Shown here: positions 1 to 13,962 of the stretch, piece after piece
Layout: each line of letters begins with the position of its first letter
Position numbering within the stretch: the first letter of the stretch is position 1
Assembly (NCBI GenBank): GCA_963921185.1
Contig: OY992531.1
Location: forward strand, 137,593,686 to 137,657,685
Direction: 5' to 3'
DNA length: 64,000 bases
Source: Dasysyrphus tricinctus
Taxonomy: Eukaryota > Arthropoda > Insecta > Diptera > Syrphidae
Notes under the pieces: model-generated
Told to the model about the DNA's origin: nothing
Seen by the model: the letters and a program-made list of their open reading frames with translations, nothing else
The model's database searches: none
Program-made: the position numbers and the translations under genes

Positions 1-3000
1 ATTCAAAAATCGCTTATAACTCCTGAACGCGATAACCGATTGAACCTTTTTGTATATATATGATAGGTTTTGAGTGTGCAAAAATTTTGGAATATGGTTG
101 AGTGTTGCCACCCTTCGGGAAGTAAAAATATTCAAAATTTCGTTTATAACTCCTGAACGCGATAACCGATTCAGCCGTTTTGTATATATATGATAGGTTT
201 TGAGTGTGCAAAAATTTTGGAATATGGTTGAGTGTTGCCACCCTTCGGGAAGTAAAAATATTCAAAAATCGCTTATAACTCCTGAACGCGATAACCGATT
301 GAACCGTTTTGTATATATATGATAGGTTTTGAGTGTGCAAAAATTTTGAAATATGGTTGAGTGTTGCCGCCCTTCGGGAAGTAAAAATATTTAAAAAATC
401 GCTTATAACTCCTGAACGCGATAACCGATTAAGGCGTTTTTTATATATATGATAGGTTTTGAGTGTGCAAAAATTTTGGAGTATGGTTGAGTGTTGCCAC
501 CCTTCGGGAAGTAAAAATATTTAAAAATCGCTTATAACTCCTGAACGCGATAACCGATTAAGGCGTTTTTTATATATATGATAGGTTTTGAGTGTGCAAA
601 AATTTTGGAATATGGTTGAGTGTTGCCACCCTTCGGGAAGTAAAAATATTCAAAAATCGCTTATAACTCCTGAACGCGATAACCGATTGAACCGTTTTGT
701 ATACATATGATAGGTTTTGAGTGTGCAAAAATTTTGGTATACGGTTAAGTGTTGCCACCCTTCAAGAAATAAAAATATTCAAAAATCACTTATAACTCTT
801 GAACGCGATAACCGACTGAATCGTTTTGTGTATATATGATAGGTTTTGAGTGTGCAAAAATTTTGGTATATGGCTGAATGTTTCCAGCCTTCGGGAAGTA
901 AAAATATTCAAAAATCGCTTATAACTCCTGAACGCGATAACCGATTGAACCGTTTTTTATATATATGATGGGTTTTGAGTGTGCAAAAATTCTGGAATAT
1001 AGTTGAGTGTTGCCAACCTTCGGGAAGTAAAAATATTCAAAAATCGCTTATAACTCCTGAACGCGATAACCGATTGAACCTTTTTGTATATATATGATAG
1101 GTTTTGAGTGTGCAAAAATTTTGGAATATGGTTGAGTGTTGCCACCCTTCGGGAAGTAAAAATATTCAAAATTTCGTTTATAACTCCTGAACGCGATAAC
1201 CGATTCAGCCGTTTTGTATATATATGATAGGTTTTGAGTGTGCAAAAATTTTGGAATATGGTTGAGTGTTGCCACCCTTCGGGAAGTAAAAATATTCAAA
1301 AATCGCTTATAACTCCTGAACGCGATAACCGATTGAACCGTTTTGTATATATATGATAGGTTTTGAGTGTGCAAAAATTTTGAAATATGGTTGAGTGTTG
1401 CCGCCCTTCGGGAAGTAAAAATATTTAAAAAATCGCTTATAACTCCTGAACGCGATAACCGATTAAGGCGTTTTTTATATATATGATAGGTTTTGAGTGT
1501 GCAAAAATTTTGGAGTATGGTTGAGTGTTGCCACCCTTCGGGAAGTAAAAATATTTAAAAATCGCTTATAACTCCTGAACGCGATAACCGATTAAGGCGT
1601 TTTTTATATATATGATAGGTTTTGAGTGTGCAAAAATTTTGGAATATGGTTGAGTGTTGCCACCCTTCGGGAAGTAAAAATATTCAAAATTTCGTTTATA
1701 ACTCCTGAACGCGATAACCGATTCAGCCGTTTTGTATATATATGATAGGTTTTGAGTGTGCAAAAATTTTGGAATATGGTTGAGTGTTGCCACCCTTCGG
1801 GAAGTAAAAATATTCAAAAATCGCTTATAACTCCTGAACGCGATAACCGATTGAATCGTTTTGTGTATATATGATAGGTTTTGAGTGTGCAAAAATTTTG
1901 GTATATGGCTGAATGTTTCCAGCCTTCGGGAAGTAAAAATATTCAAAATTTCACTTATAACTCCTGAACGCGATAACCGATTGAACCGTTTTGTATACAT
2001 ATGATTGGTTTTGAGTGTGCAAAAATTTTGGAATATGGTTGAGTGTTGCCACCCTTCGGGAAGTAAAAATATTTAAAAATCGCTTATAACTCCTGAACGC
2101 GATAACCGATTGAACCGCTTTGTATACATATGATAGGTTTTGAGTGTGCAAAAATTTTGGAATATAGTTGAGTGTTGCCACCCTTCAGGAAGCAAAAATA
2201 TTTAAAAATTGCTTATAACTCCTGAACGCAATAACCGATTAAGGCGTTTTGTATATATATGATAGGTTTTGAGTGTGCAAAAATTTTGGTATATGTTTCA
2301 GTGTTGCCACCCTTCAAGAAATAAAAATATTCAAAAATCACTTATAACTCCTGAACGCGATAACCGATTGAATCGTTTTATATATATATGATAGGTTTTG
2401 AGTGTTCAAAAATTTTGGAATATGGTTGAGTGTTGCCACCCTTCGGGAAGTAAAAATATTTAAAAATCGCTTATAACTCCTGAACGCGATAACCGATTGA
2501 ACCGCTTTGTATACATATGATAGGTTTTGAGTGTGCAAAAATTCTGGTATATGGTTCAGTGTTGCCACCCTTCAAGAAATAAAAATATTCAAAAATCGGT
2601 TATAACTCCTGAACGCGATAACCAATTGAATCGTTTTTTATATATATGATGGGTTTTGAGTGTGCAAAAATTTTGGAATATAGTTGAGTGTTGCCAACCT
2701 TCGGGAAGTAAAAATATTTAAAAATCGCTTATAACTCCTGAACGCGATAACCGATTAAGGCGTTTTTTATATATATGATAGGTTTTGAGTGTGCAAAAAT
2801 TTTGGTATATAGTTGAGTGTTGCCACACTTCAAGAAGTAAAAATATTCAAAAATCGCTTATAACTCCTGAACGCGACAACCGAGTGAACCGTTTTGTATA
2901 TATACGATAGGTTTTGAGTGCGCAAAAATTTTGGAATGTGGTTGAGTGTTGCCACCCTTCGGGAAGTAAAAATATTCAAAAATCGCTTATAACTCCTGAA

Positions 3001-4929
3001 CGCGATAACCGATTAAGGCGTTTTTTATATATATGATAGGTTTTGAGTGTGCAAAAATTTTGGAATATGGTTGAGTGTTGCCACCCTTCGGGAAGTAAAA
3101 ATATTCAAAAATCGCTTATAACTCCTGAACGCGATAACCGATTGAACCTTTTTGTATATATATGATAGGTTTTGAGTGTGCAAAAATTTTGGAATATGGT
3201 TGAGTGTTGCCACCCTTCGGAAAGTAAAAATATTCAAAATTTCGATTATAACTCCTGAACGCGATAACCGATTCAACCGTTTTGTATATATATGATAGGT
3301 TTTGAGTGTGCAAAAATTTTGGAATATGGTTGAGTGTTGCCACCCTTCGGGAAGTAAAAATATTCAAAAATCGCTTATAACTCCTGAACGCGATAACCGA
3401 TTGAACCTTTTTGTATATATATGATAGGTTTTGAGTGTGCAAAAATTTTGGAATATGGTTGAGTGTTGCCACCCTTCGGAAAGTAAAAATATTCAAAATT
3501 TCGATTATAACTCCTGAACGCGATAACCGATTCAACCGTTTTGTATATATATGATAGGTTTTGAGTGTGCAAAAATTTTGGAATATGGTTGAGTGTTGCC
3601 ACCCTTCGGAAAGTAAAAATATTCAAAATTTCGATTATAACTCCTGAACGCGATAACCGATTCAACCGTTTTGTATATATATGATAGGTTTTGAGTGTGC
3701 AAAAATTTTGGAATATGGTTGAGTGTTGCCAGCCTTCGGGAAGTAAAAATATTTAAAAATCGCTTATAACTCCTGAACGCGATAACCGATTGAATCGTTT
3801 TGTATATATATGATAGGTTTTGAGTGTGCAAAAATTTTGGAATATGGTTGAGTGTTGCCACCCTTCGGGAAGTAAAAATATTCAAAAATCGCTTATAGCT
3901 CCTGAGCGCGATAATCGATTGAACCGTTTTGTATACATATGATAGGTTTTGAGTGTGCAAAAATCTTGGAATGTGGTTGAGTGTTGCCACCCTTCGGGAA
4001 GTAAAAATATTCAAAAATTGCTTATAACTCCTGAACGCGATCACCGATTGAACCGTTTTGTATACATATAATAGGTTTTGAGTGTGCAAAAATTTTGGAA
4101 TATGGTTGAGTGTTGCCGCCCTTCGGGAAGTAAAAATATTTAAAAAATCGCTTATAACTCCTGAACGCGATAACCGATTAAGGCGTTTTTTATATATATG
4201 ATAGGTTTTGAGTGTGCAAAAATTTTGGAATATGGTTGAGTGTTGCCACCCTTCGGGAAGTAAAAATATTCAAAAATCGCTTATAACTCCTGAACGCGAT
4301 AACCGATTGAACCGTTTTTTATACATATGATAGGTTTTGAGTGTGCAAAAATTTTGGTATATGGTTGAGTGTTGCCACCCTTCGGGAAGTAAAAATATTC
4401 AAAAATAGCTTATAACTCCTGAACGTGATAACCGATTGAACCGTTTTGTATATATATGATAGGTTTTGAGTGTGCAAAAATTTTGGTATATGGTTCAGTG
4501 TTGCCACCCTTCAAGAAATAAAAATATTCAAAAATCGTTTATAACTCCTGAACGCGATGACGGATTGAACCGTTTTGTATATATATGATAGGTTTTGAGT
4601 GTGCAAAAATTTTGGTATATGGCTGAGTGTTGCCACCCTTCGGGAAGTAAAAATATTCAAAAATCGCTTATAACTCCTGACCGCGATAACCGATTGAACC
4701 GTTTTGTATATATATGATAGGTTTTGAGTGCGCAAAAATCTTGGAATGTGGTTGAGTGTTGCCACCCTTCAGGAAGTAAAAATATTTAAAAATCGCTTAT
4801 AACTCCTGAACGCGATAACCGATTGAACCGTTTTTTATATATATGATGGGTTTTGAGTGTGCAAAAATTTTGGTATGTGGTTAAGTGTTGCCACTCTTCG
4901 GGAAGTAAAAATATTCAAAAATCGCTTAT
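1..4929 (+). repeat. Satellite array, forward orientation, about 38 monomers of 129-130 bp
   Basis: Tandem monomers spaced 129-130 bp, measured from successive copies of TCCTGAACGCGATAACCGAT (about 21, 151, 280, 410). Each monomer holds a TATATATA tract, GATAGGTTTTGAGTGTGCAA, TTGCCACCCTTCGGGAAGT and the CGCGATAACCGATT block. Variation is mostly point changes, for example CCGTTTTG versus GGCGTTTTTT. There is higher-order structure: about 1-650 repeats at about 1035-1685 (offset 1034, eight monomers), and about 3105-3620 shows 259-bp dimer duplication. Because 129 is a multiple of 3, long open frames run through the array by chance; I do not regard them as genes. Confidence 0.97.
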
Positions 4930-7437
4930 TCCGAAGGGTGGCAACACTCAACAATATACCAAAATTTGCGCACACTCAAAAGCTATCATATATATACGAA
5001 ACGGTTGAATCGGTGATTGCGTTATAAGCGATTTTTGAATATTTTTATTTCTTGAAGGGTGGCAACACTCAACCATATTCCAAATTTTTTGCGCACTCAA
5101 ACCTTATCATATATATACAAAAGGCCTTAATCGGTTAGCGCGTTCAGGAGTTATAAGCGATTTTTAAATATTTTTACTTCCCGAAGGTTGGCAACACTCA
5201 ACTATATTTCAAAATTTTTGCACACTCAAAACCCATCATATATATAAAAAACGGTTCAATCGGTTATCGCGTTCAGGAGTTATAAGCGATTTTTGAATAT
5301 TTTTATTTCTTGAAGGGTGGCAACACTGAACCATATACCAAAATGTTTGCACACTCAAAACCTATCATATGTATACAAAACGGTTCAATCGGTTATCGCG
5401 TTCAGGAGTTATAAGCGATTTTTAAATATTTTTACTTCCCAAAGGGTGGCAACACTCAACTATATTCCAAAATTTTTGCACACTCAAAACCTATCATATA
5501 TATAAAAAACGCCTTAATCGGTTATCGCGTTCAGGAGTTATAAGCGATTTCTAAATATTTTTACTTCCCGAAGGGTGGCAACACTCAGCCATATTCCAAA
5601 ATTTTTGCACACTCAAAACCCATCATATATATAAAAAACGGTTCAATCGGTTAACGCGTTCAGGAGTTATAAGCGATTTTTGAATATTTTTACTTCCCGA
5701 AGGGTGGCAACACTCAACCATATTCCAAAATTTTTGAACACTCAAAACCTATCATATATATATAAAACGATTCAATCGGTTATCGCGTTCAGGAATTATA
5801 AGCGATTTTTGAATATTTTTATTTCTTGAAGGGTGGCAACACTGAACCATATACCAAAATTTTTGCACACTCAAAACCTATCATATATATACAAAACGAT
5901 TCAATCGGTTATCGCGTTCAGGAGTTATAAGCGATTTTTGAATATTTTTACGTCCCGAAGGGTGGCAACACTCAACCATATTCCAAATTTTTTGCGCACT
6001 CAAACCTTATCATATATATACAAAAGGCCTTAATCGGTTAGCGCGTTCAGGAGTTATAAGCGATTTTTAAATATTTTTACTTCCCGAAGGTTGGCAACAC
6101 TCAACTATATTTCAAAATTTTTGCACACTCAAAACCCATCATATATATAAAAAACGGTTCAATCGGTTATCGCGTTCAGGAGTTATAAGCGATTTTTGAA
6201 TATTTTTATTTCTTGAAGGGTGGCAACACTGAACCATATACCAAAATTTTTGCACACTCAAAACCTATCATATATATACAAAACGATTCAATCGGTTATC
6301 GCGTTCAGGAGTTATAAGCGATTTTTGTATATTTTTATTTCTTGAAGGGTGGCAACACTTAACCGTATACCAAAATTTTTGCACACTCAAAACCTATCAC
6401 ATATATACAAAACGGTTCAATCGGTTATCGCGTTCAGGAGTTATAAGCGATTTTTGAATATTTTTACTTCCCGAAGGGTGGCAACACTCAACTATATTCC
6501 AAAATGTTTGCACACTCAAAACCTATTATGTGTATACAAAACGGTTCAATCGGTTGAAGCGTTCAAGAGTTATAAGCGAAATTTTGAATATTTTTACTTC
6601 CCGAAGGGTGGCAACACTCAACCATATTCCAAAATTTTTGCACACTCAAAACCTATCATATACATAAAAAACGACTTAATCCGTCATCGCGTTCAGGAGT
6701 TATAAGTGATTTTTGAATATTTTTATTTCTTGAAGGGTGGCAACACTGAGCCATATACCAACATTTTTGCACACTCAAAACCTATCATATATATACAAAA
6801 TGATTCAATCGGCTTTCGCGTTCAGGAGTTATAAGCGATTTTTGAATATTTTTATTTCTGGAAGGGTGGCAACACTTAACCGTATACCAAAATTTTTGCA
6901 CACTCAAAACCTATCATATGTATACAAAACGGTTCAATCGGTTATCGCGTTCAGGAGTTATAAGCGATTTTTTAATATTTTTACTTCCCGAACGGTGGCA
7001 ACACTCAACCATATTCCAAAATTTTTGCACACTCAAAATCTATCACATATATACAAAACGGTTCAATCGGCTATCGCGTTCAGGAGTTATAAGCGATATT
7101 TGAATATTTTTATTTCCCGAAGGTAGGCAACACTCAACCATATACCAAAATTTTTGAACACTCAAAACCTATTATATATATACAAAACGGTTCAATCGGT
7201 TATCGCGTTCAGGAGTTATGATCGTTTTTTGAATATGTTTACTTCTTGAAGAGTGGCAACACAACCATATACCAAAATTTTTGCACACTTAAAACCTATC
7301 ATATACATAAAAAATGGTTCAATCGGTTATCGCATTTAGGAGTTATAAGCGATTTCTGAAAATTTTTACTTCCCGAAGGGTGGCAACACTCAACTATATA
7401 CCAACATTTTTGCACACTCAAAACCTATCATATATAT
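4930..7437 (-). repeat. Satellite array, reverse orientation, about 19 monomers
   Basis: The same 129-bp family, now reading AATCGGTTATCGCGTTCAGG on the plus strand. The switch is abrupt at about 4929-4931, where a forward monomer is cut in CGCTTAT and joined to an inverted monomer at CCGAAGGGTG. The array ends in the TATATA tract where a CGTCG-ended element is inserted. Confidence 0.96.
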
Positions 7438-7902
7438 CGTCGTTCTCATAAGCAGACCTCGTAACTCCACCTTTTACTGAAAATGACTTTTTTATAGAAA
7501 ATTTGTCAGCGAAGCAACCCACTAAATTTGGTTTTTCTTATAAAACTCAGCAAACCTCTTAACTATTATTTATGTTAAGTAAAACTCGTAACTCCATTAA
7601 ATGCAGTTTAATTTGCACCACATTTCTTTAATTATAAACGAAGGCTGACAATTTCTTCAGAAAACCTCGTAACTTCAAATAACTTCAGATGAAACTGGTA
7701 ACAATTCCTCGTAACTCCTATAAAACAAAAAATATCATTTTTTTGTTTAAAACATTGTATTTATATTAAAACCATTATTTTTTTTAAATATATTTGTGCA
7801 AAAAAATATAAAGATATGTTGAAAATAAGCGCCGTGAGACATTTTCGTCTCTCCTGTAAAATTTTGAATTTGTGAGTTACGAGGTGTGCTATGAGGCCGA
7901 CG
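7438..7902. mobile_element. CGTCG-ended non-autonomous TIR element (family 1), copy 1
   Basis: The left end CGTCGTTCTCATAAGCAGAC and the inverted right end CGTCGGCCTCATAGCACACC are similar, and both run on into CTCGTAACTC. The flanks are ATAT (7434-7437) and ATAT (7903-7906). Removing the element and one ATAT restores the satellite sequence exactly, so this is a 4-bp target-site duplication. Inside, the motif CTCGTAACTC or close variants recur at least five times near the ends. There is no credible gene, so it must be moved by a transposase encoded elsewhere. Confidence 0.88.
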
Positions 7903-10618
7903 ATATACAAAACGGTTCCCTGAACGCGATAACCGATTGAACCGTTTTGTATATATATGATAGGTTTTGAGTGTGCAAAAATTTTGGAATATGGTTGAGT
8001 GTTGCCACCCTTCGGGAAGTAAAAATATTCAAAATTTCGTTTATAACTCCTGAACGCGATAACCGATTCAACCGTTTTGTATATATATGATAGGTTTTGA
8101 GTGTGCAAAAATTTTGGAATATGGTTGAGTGTTGCCACCCCTCGGGAAGTAAAAATATTCAAAAATCGCTTATAACTCCTGAACGCGATCACCGATTGAA
8201 CCGTTTTGTATACATATAATAGGATTTGAGTGTGCAAAAATTTTGAAATATGGTTGAGTGTTGCCGCCCTTCGGGAAGTAAAAATATTTAAAAAATCGCT
8301 TATAACTCCTGAACGCGATAACCGATTAAGGCGTCTTTTATATATATGATAGGTTTTGAGTGTGCAAAAATTTTGGAATATGGTTGAGTGTTGCCACCCT
8401 TCGGGAAGTAAAAATATTCAAAAATCGCTTATAACTCCTGAACGCGATAACCGATTAAAGCGTTTTTTATTTATATGATAGGTTTTGAGTGTGCAAAAAT
8501 TTTGGTATATAGTTAAGTGTTGCCACCCTTCAAGAAATTAAAATATTCAAAAATCGCTTATAACTCCTGAACGCGATAACCGATTGAATCGTTTTGTATA
8601 TATATGATAGGTTTTGAGTGTGCAAAAATTTTGGTATATGGCTGAGTGTTGCCAACCTTCGGGAATTAAAAATTTCGTTTATAACTCCTGAACGCGATAA
8701 CCTAATCAACCGTTCTGTATACATATGATAGGTTTTGAGTGCGCAAAAATTTTGGAATATGGTTGAGAGTTGCCACCCTTCGGGAAGTAAAAATATTCAA
8801 AAATCGCTTATAACTCCTGAACGCGATAACCGATTGAACCGTTTTGTATATATATGATAGGTTTTGAGTGTGCAAAAATTTTGGAATATGGTTGAGTGTT
8901 GCCACCCTTCGGGAAGTAAAAATATTTAAAAATCGCTTATAACTCCTGAACGCGATAACCGATTAAGGCGTTTTTTATATATATGATAGGTTTTGAGTGT
9001 GCAAAAATGTTGGAATATAGTTGAGTGTTGCCACCCTTCGGGAAGTAAAAATATTCAGAAATCGCTTATAGCTCCTGAGCGCGATAACCGATTGAACCGT
9101 TTTGTATACATATGATAGGTTTTGAGTGTGCAAAAATTTTGGTATATGGTTAAGTGTTGCCACTCTTCAAGAAATTAAAATATTCAAAAATCGCTTATAA
9201 GTCCTGAACGCGATAACCGATTGAATCGTTTTGTATATATATGGTAGGTTTTGAGTGTGCAAAAATTTTGGTATATGGCTGAGTGTTGCCAACCTTCGGG
9301 AATTAAAAACTTTCAAAATTTCGTTTTTAACTCCTGAACGCGATAACCGATTAAACCGTTCTGTATACAAATGATAGGTTTTGAGTGTGGACAAATTTTG
9401 GAATATGGTTGAGTGTTGCCACCCTTCGGGAAGTAAAAATATTCAAAAATCGCTTATAACTCCTGAACGCGATAACCGATTGAACCGTTTTGTATATATA
9501 TGATAGGTTTTGAGTGTGCAAAAATTTTGGAATATGGTTGAGTGTTGCCACCCTTCGGGAAGTAAAAATATTCAGAAATCGCTTATAACTCCTGAACGCG
9601 ATAACCGATTGAATCGTTTTGTATATATATGATAGGTTTTGAGTGTGCAAAAATTTTGGTGTATGGTTCAGTGTTGCCACCCTTCAAGAAATAAAAATAT
9701 TCAAAAATCGTTCATAACTCCTGAACGCGATAACCGATTGAATCGTTTTGTATATATATGATAGGTTTTGAGTGTTCAAAAATTTTGGAATATGGTTGAG
9801 TGCTGCCACCCTTCGGGAAGTAAAAATATTCAAAAATCGCTTATAACTCCTGAATGCGATAACCGATTGAACCGTTTTTTATATATATGATGGGTTTTGA
9901 GTGTGCAAAAATTTTGGAATATGGTTGAGTGTTGCCACCCTTCGGGAAGTAAAAATATTTAAAAATCGCTTATAACTCCTGAACGCGATAATCGATTAAG
10001 GCGTTTTTTATATAAATGATGAGTTTTGAGTGTGCAAAAATTTTGGAATATGGTTGAGTGTTGCCACCCTTCGGGAAGTAAAAATATTCAAAAATCGCTT
10101 ATAACTCCTGAACGCGACAGTCGATTAAGGCGTTTTTTATATATATGATAGGTTTTGAGTGTGCGAAAATTTTGGTATATAATTGAGTGTTGCCACCCTT
10201 CAAGAAGTAAAAATATTCAAAAATTTCTTATAACTCCTGAACGCGATAACCGATTGAACCGTTTTGTATACATATGATAGGTTTTGAGTGTGCAAAAATT
10301 TTGGAATATGGTTGAGTGTTGCCACTCTTCGGGAAGTAAAAATATTTAAAAATCGCTTATAACTCCTGAACGCGATAACCGATTAAGGCGTTTTTTATAT
10401 ATATGATAGGTTTTGAGTGTGCAAAAATTTTGGTATATGGTTGAGTGTTGCAACCCTTCGGGAAGTAAAAATATTAAAAAATCGCTTATAACTCCTGAAC
10501 ACGATAACCGATTGAACCGTTTTTTATATATATGATGGGTTTTGAGTGTTCAAAAATTTTGGTATGTGGTTTAGTGTTGCCACTCTTCGGGAAGTAAAAA
10601 TATTCAAAAATCGCTTAT
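7903..10618 (+). repeat. Satellite array, forward, about 21 monomers, with a 16-bp reverse stub at its start
   Basis: The first 16 bp (ATATACAAAACGGTTC) continue the reverse-oriented satellite. At about 7919 the orientation flips to CCTGAACGCGATAACC and stays forward to about 10,618. The flip therefore sits right beside the inserted element but not at its end. Confidence 0.95.
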
Positions 10619-12102
10619 TCCGAAGGGTGGCAACACTCAGCCATTTACCAAAATTTGCGCACTCTCAAAAGCTATCATATATATACGAAACGGTTGAATC
10701 GGTTATTGCGTTCAGGAGTTATAAGGGATTTTTGAATATTTTTACTTCTTGAAGGGTGGCAACACTCAACCATTTACCAAAATTTTTGCACACTCAAAAC
10801 CTATCATATGTATACAAAACGGTTCAATCGGTTATCGCGTTCAGGAGTTATAAGCGATTTTTGAGTATTTTTACTTCCCGAAGGGTGGCAACACTCAACC
10901 ATATTCCAAAAGTTTTGCACACTCAAAACCTATCATATATATACAAAATCGGTTGCAGCAGTTATCGCGTTCAGGAGTTATAAGCAATTTTTGAATATTT
11001 TTTCTTCCCGAATGGTGGCAACACTCAACCATATACCAAAATTTTTGCACACTCAAAACCTATCATATATATACAAAACGGTTCAATCGGTTATCGCGTT
11101 CAGGAGTTATAAGCGATATTTAAATATTTTTATTTCCCGAAGGGTGGCAACACTCAACCATACACCAAAATTTTTGCACACACAAAACCTATCATATATA
11201 TACGAAACGGTTGAATCGGTTATCGCGTTCAGGAGTTATGAGCGATTTTTAAATATTATTACTTTTTGAAGGGTGGCAACACTCAACCATATACCGACAT
11301 TTTTGCACACTTAAAACCTATTATATGTATACAAAACGTTTCAATCGGTTATCGCGTTCAGGAGTTATAAGTGATTTTTGAATATTTTTACTTCCCGAAG
11401 GGTGGCAACACTCAACCATATACAAACATTTTTGCACACTCAAAACCTATTATATATATACAAAACGGTTCAATCAGTTATCGCGTTCAGGAGTTATGAA
11501 CGATTTTTGAATATGTTTACTTCTTGAAGGGTGGCAACGCTCAATCATATTCCAAAATTTTTGCACACTCAAAACCTATCATATGTGTTCAAAACGGTTC
11601 AATCGGTTATCGCGTTCAGGAGTTATAAGCGATTTTTGAATATTTTTACTTCCCGAAGGGTGGCAACACAACCATATACCAAAATTTTTGCACACTCAAA
11701 ACCTATCATATATATACAAAACGGTTCAATCGGTTATCGCGTTCAGGAGTTATAAGCGATTTTTGAATATTTTTACTTCCCGAAGGGTGGCAACACTTAA
11801 CTATATACCAAAATTTTTGCACACTCAAAATTTATTATATATATACAAAACGGTTCAATCGGTTATCGCGTTCAGGAGAAATGAACGATTTTTGAATATG
11901 TTTACTTCTTGAAGAGTGGCAACACTCAACCATATACCGAAATTTTTGCACACTCAAAACCTATCATATATATAAAAAACGGTTCAATCGGTTATCGCAT
12001 TTAGGAGTTATAAGCGATTTCTGAAAATTTTTACTTCCCGAAGGGTGGCAACACTCAACTATATGCCAAAATTTTTGCACCCCCAAAACCTATCATATAT
12101 AT
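10619..12102 (-). repeat. Satellite array, reverse orientation, about 11 monomers
   Basis: It starts with the same inversion junction as at 4930 (CGCTTATTCCGAAGGG), including private changes in the next monomer (AAATTTGCGC, ACGAAACGGTTGAATCGG). It is a duplicate of the 4930 junction rather than an independent inversion. It ends in the TATATA tract at another CGTCG-ended insertion. Confidence 0.95.
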
Positions 12103-13962
12103 CGTCGTTCTCATAAGCAGACCTCGTAACTCCACCTTTTACTGAAAATTACTTTTTGATGCCATTTTATAGAAAATTTGTCAGCGAAGCAACCCACAAA
12201 ATTTGGTTTTTCTTATAAAACTCAACAAACCTCGTAACTATTATCCATGTTAAGTAAAACTCGTAACCACGGTAATCCATTTAATGCAGTTTAATTTGCA
12301 CAACATTTCTTTAATTTATAAACGAAGGCTGACAAATTCTTCAGAAAACGTCGTAACTTCAAATAACTTTAGATGAAACTGGTTACAATTCCTCGTAACT
12401 CCTATAAAACAAAAAATATCATTTTTTTGTTTAAAACATTGTATTTATATTAAATCCATTATTTTTACTTGCGATTATAGGTACTATAAGGCAAGTTTTG
12501 GATTCGTGCAAAAAAAAAATTTTGAGATAACAAACATGATATTACGATGATAGAGAACTCCAAAAAAGTGGGTGGCAAAATTCTGTCTGTCTGTCTGTCT
12601 GTTCGTCTACAGCCTAAACGGCTCGATCGATTTTCTTCAAACTTGGTACATAGTGGTTTTTGGTGATTCTGCCGACACGTTTTTTTTTCATTTTAACGGT
12701 ACCTGCCATACAATTTTTTTTAGCAATTTTACTAATCGTATTTTTCTCAAAATCGGCTCGACAACTTTTCTTAAAAAAATTCAATAAATTTATTTTAAAA
12801 AAGGCTTTCTTTTGGTGGAATACCATTTTTCAAAAATGGTTATTAATGGTACCTCCCAAAGAACCATTTTTTTAATTTTTGATTTTCTTCAAAACGGTAC
12901 GACCGATTTCAATTATTTTTTTTATACAAAAGCTTCCAAAAAATATAAATAGTTTTGCGTACCAAAATTTTTGAAAAAGTATTTTTTGGATTTTTAAAAA
13001 ATAATTCAAAATTTTTTTTGGAAAATCAAATATTTCAAAATCGACATTACCGATTTGCTTGAAACTCGGTATTTAAGACTTTTTTAGCACTCTCTAAAAT
13101 ATTTTGAAAAAAATTTACATATATGAAAAAATAACGGTACCTTCCATACAAAAGTTAAAAAACCGCAAGAGAAAATATTTTTTTTGCTTCAAAACGACTC
13201 CTACGATTTTGATTAAACTTTTTTCATATACTTAAATTAGTACGACCTACTACCAAAAATTATAAAATTTTACAGAAAGCAATTATAAGTAGTACCTGTC
13301 ATAGAACGTATTTTTTTATTTTGAATTTTCTCGTTATCAGCTATACGGATTTAGATGATTTTTTTTATGTGCAAAATTCTGACAAGATCAAATAATATTG
13401 CATATCAAAATTTTCAAAAAAAAAGTTTTTTTTTAAAAAAAGTTTCAAAAATATTTTTTGAAAATTCGATATCTCAAAAACGGGTTGACAATTTTTTTTC
13501 AAATTTTGTTTTTATATACACATAAATATATACTTTAAATTTGCATACCAAAATTTGTTCTTAAAAATGTTTTAAGAATTTTATATATAAAAGATTAATT
13601 TTTTTAAAAACCGCTCCAACGATTTTAAATTTTTTTTTCCCATACAATCATATTCAATCAAGAATTAAGATGGCATTCTTTTTTTCCACATCAAACTGTT
13701 GTTTTATCCAATTTAAAAGTCGTATTTCATGCTTCTCTACATTTTTCTCTTATAATTTCCATGTTTTTATATACAATTTTCTTAAGCCCCCAGTGTCTTG
13801 AACATAAGAGCAAGTACGTGCGACCCAGTCGTGCATTTTATTTTTAAATATATTTGTGCAAACAAATATAAAGATATGTTGAAAATAAGCGCCGTGAGAC
13901 ATTTTCGTCTCTCCTGTAAAATTTTGAATTTGTGAGTTACGAGGTGTGCTATGAGGCCGACG
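12103..13962. mobile_element. Family 1 element, copy 2, interrupted by a Helentron-like insertion
   Basis: It has the same ends, flanking ATAT and adjacent satellite flip as the copy at 7438, so element and flanks were duplicated together. The sequence matches copy 1 except for small differences and a 1374-bp insertion at 12,467-13,840. Copy 1 serves as the empty site for that insertion. Confidence 0.88.
12467..13840. mobile_element. Helentron-like (DINE/HINE-type) non-autonomous element, long copy
   Basis: It begins ACTTGCGATTATAGGTACTA, where ACTTGC can pair with the GCAAGT that follows to form a terminal hairpin. It carries a GTCT microsatellite (12,583-12,602), then a long A/T-rich stretch with recurring AACGGTACC-like phrases, and ends AAGTACGTGCGACCCAGTCG plus TGCATTTTA. 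It lies within a run of T; copy 1 of family 1 has an uninterrupted T8 there. Insertion into T-T, a terminal stem-loop and an internal GTCT repeat are known traits of Helentron-associated elements. The class assignment is inference; the insertion is seen directly. Confidence 0.6.

Noticed and set aside
14..11912. Dozens of open frames of 60-185 codons in the satellite with peptides such as FLHTQNLSYIYKTVQSVIAF
   Set aside because: The monomer is usually 129 bp (43 codons), so any stop-free frame stays open through the array. Frames break wherever a 130-bp monomer occurs, both orientations behave alike, and there is no start, splice or codon pattern of a gene.
12572..12875. Overlapping frames on both strands in the Helentron-like insertion
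   Set aside because: F/K-rich translations of poly-A/T sequence in three frames; typical of non-coding A/T-rich DNA.
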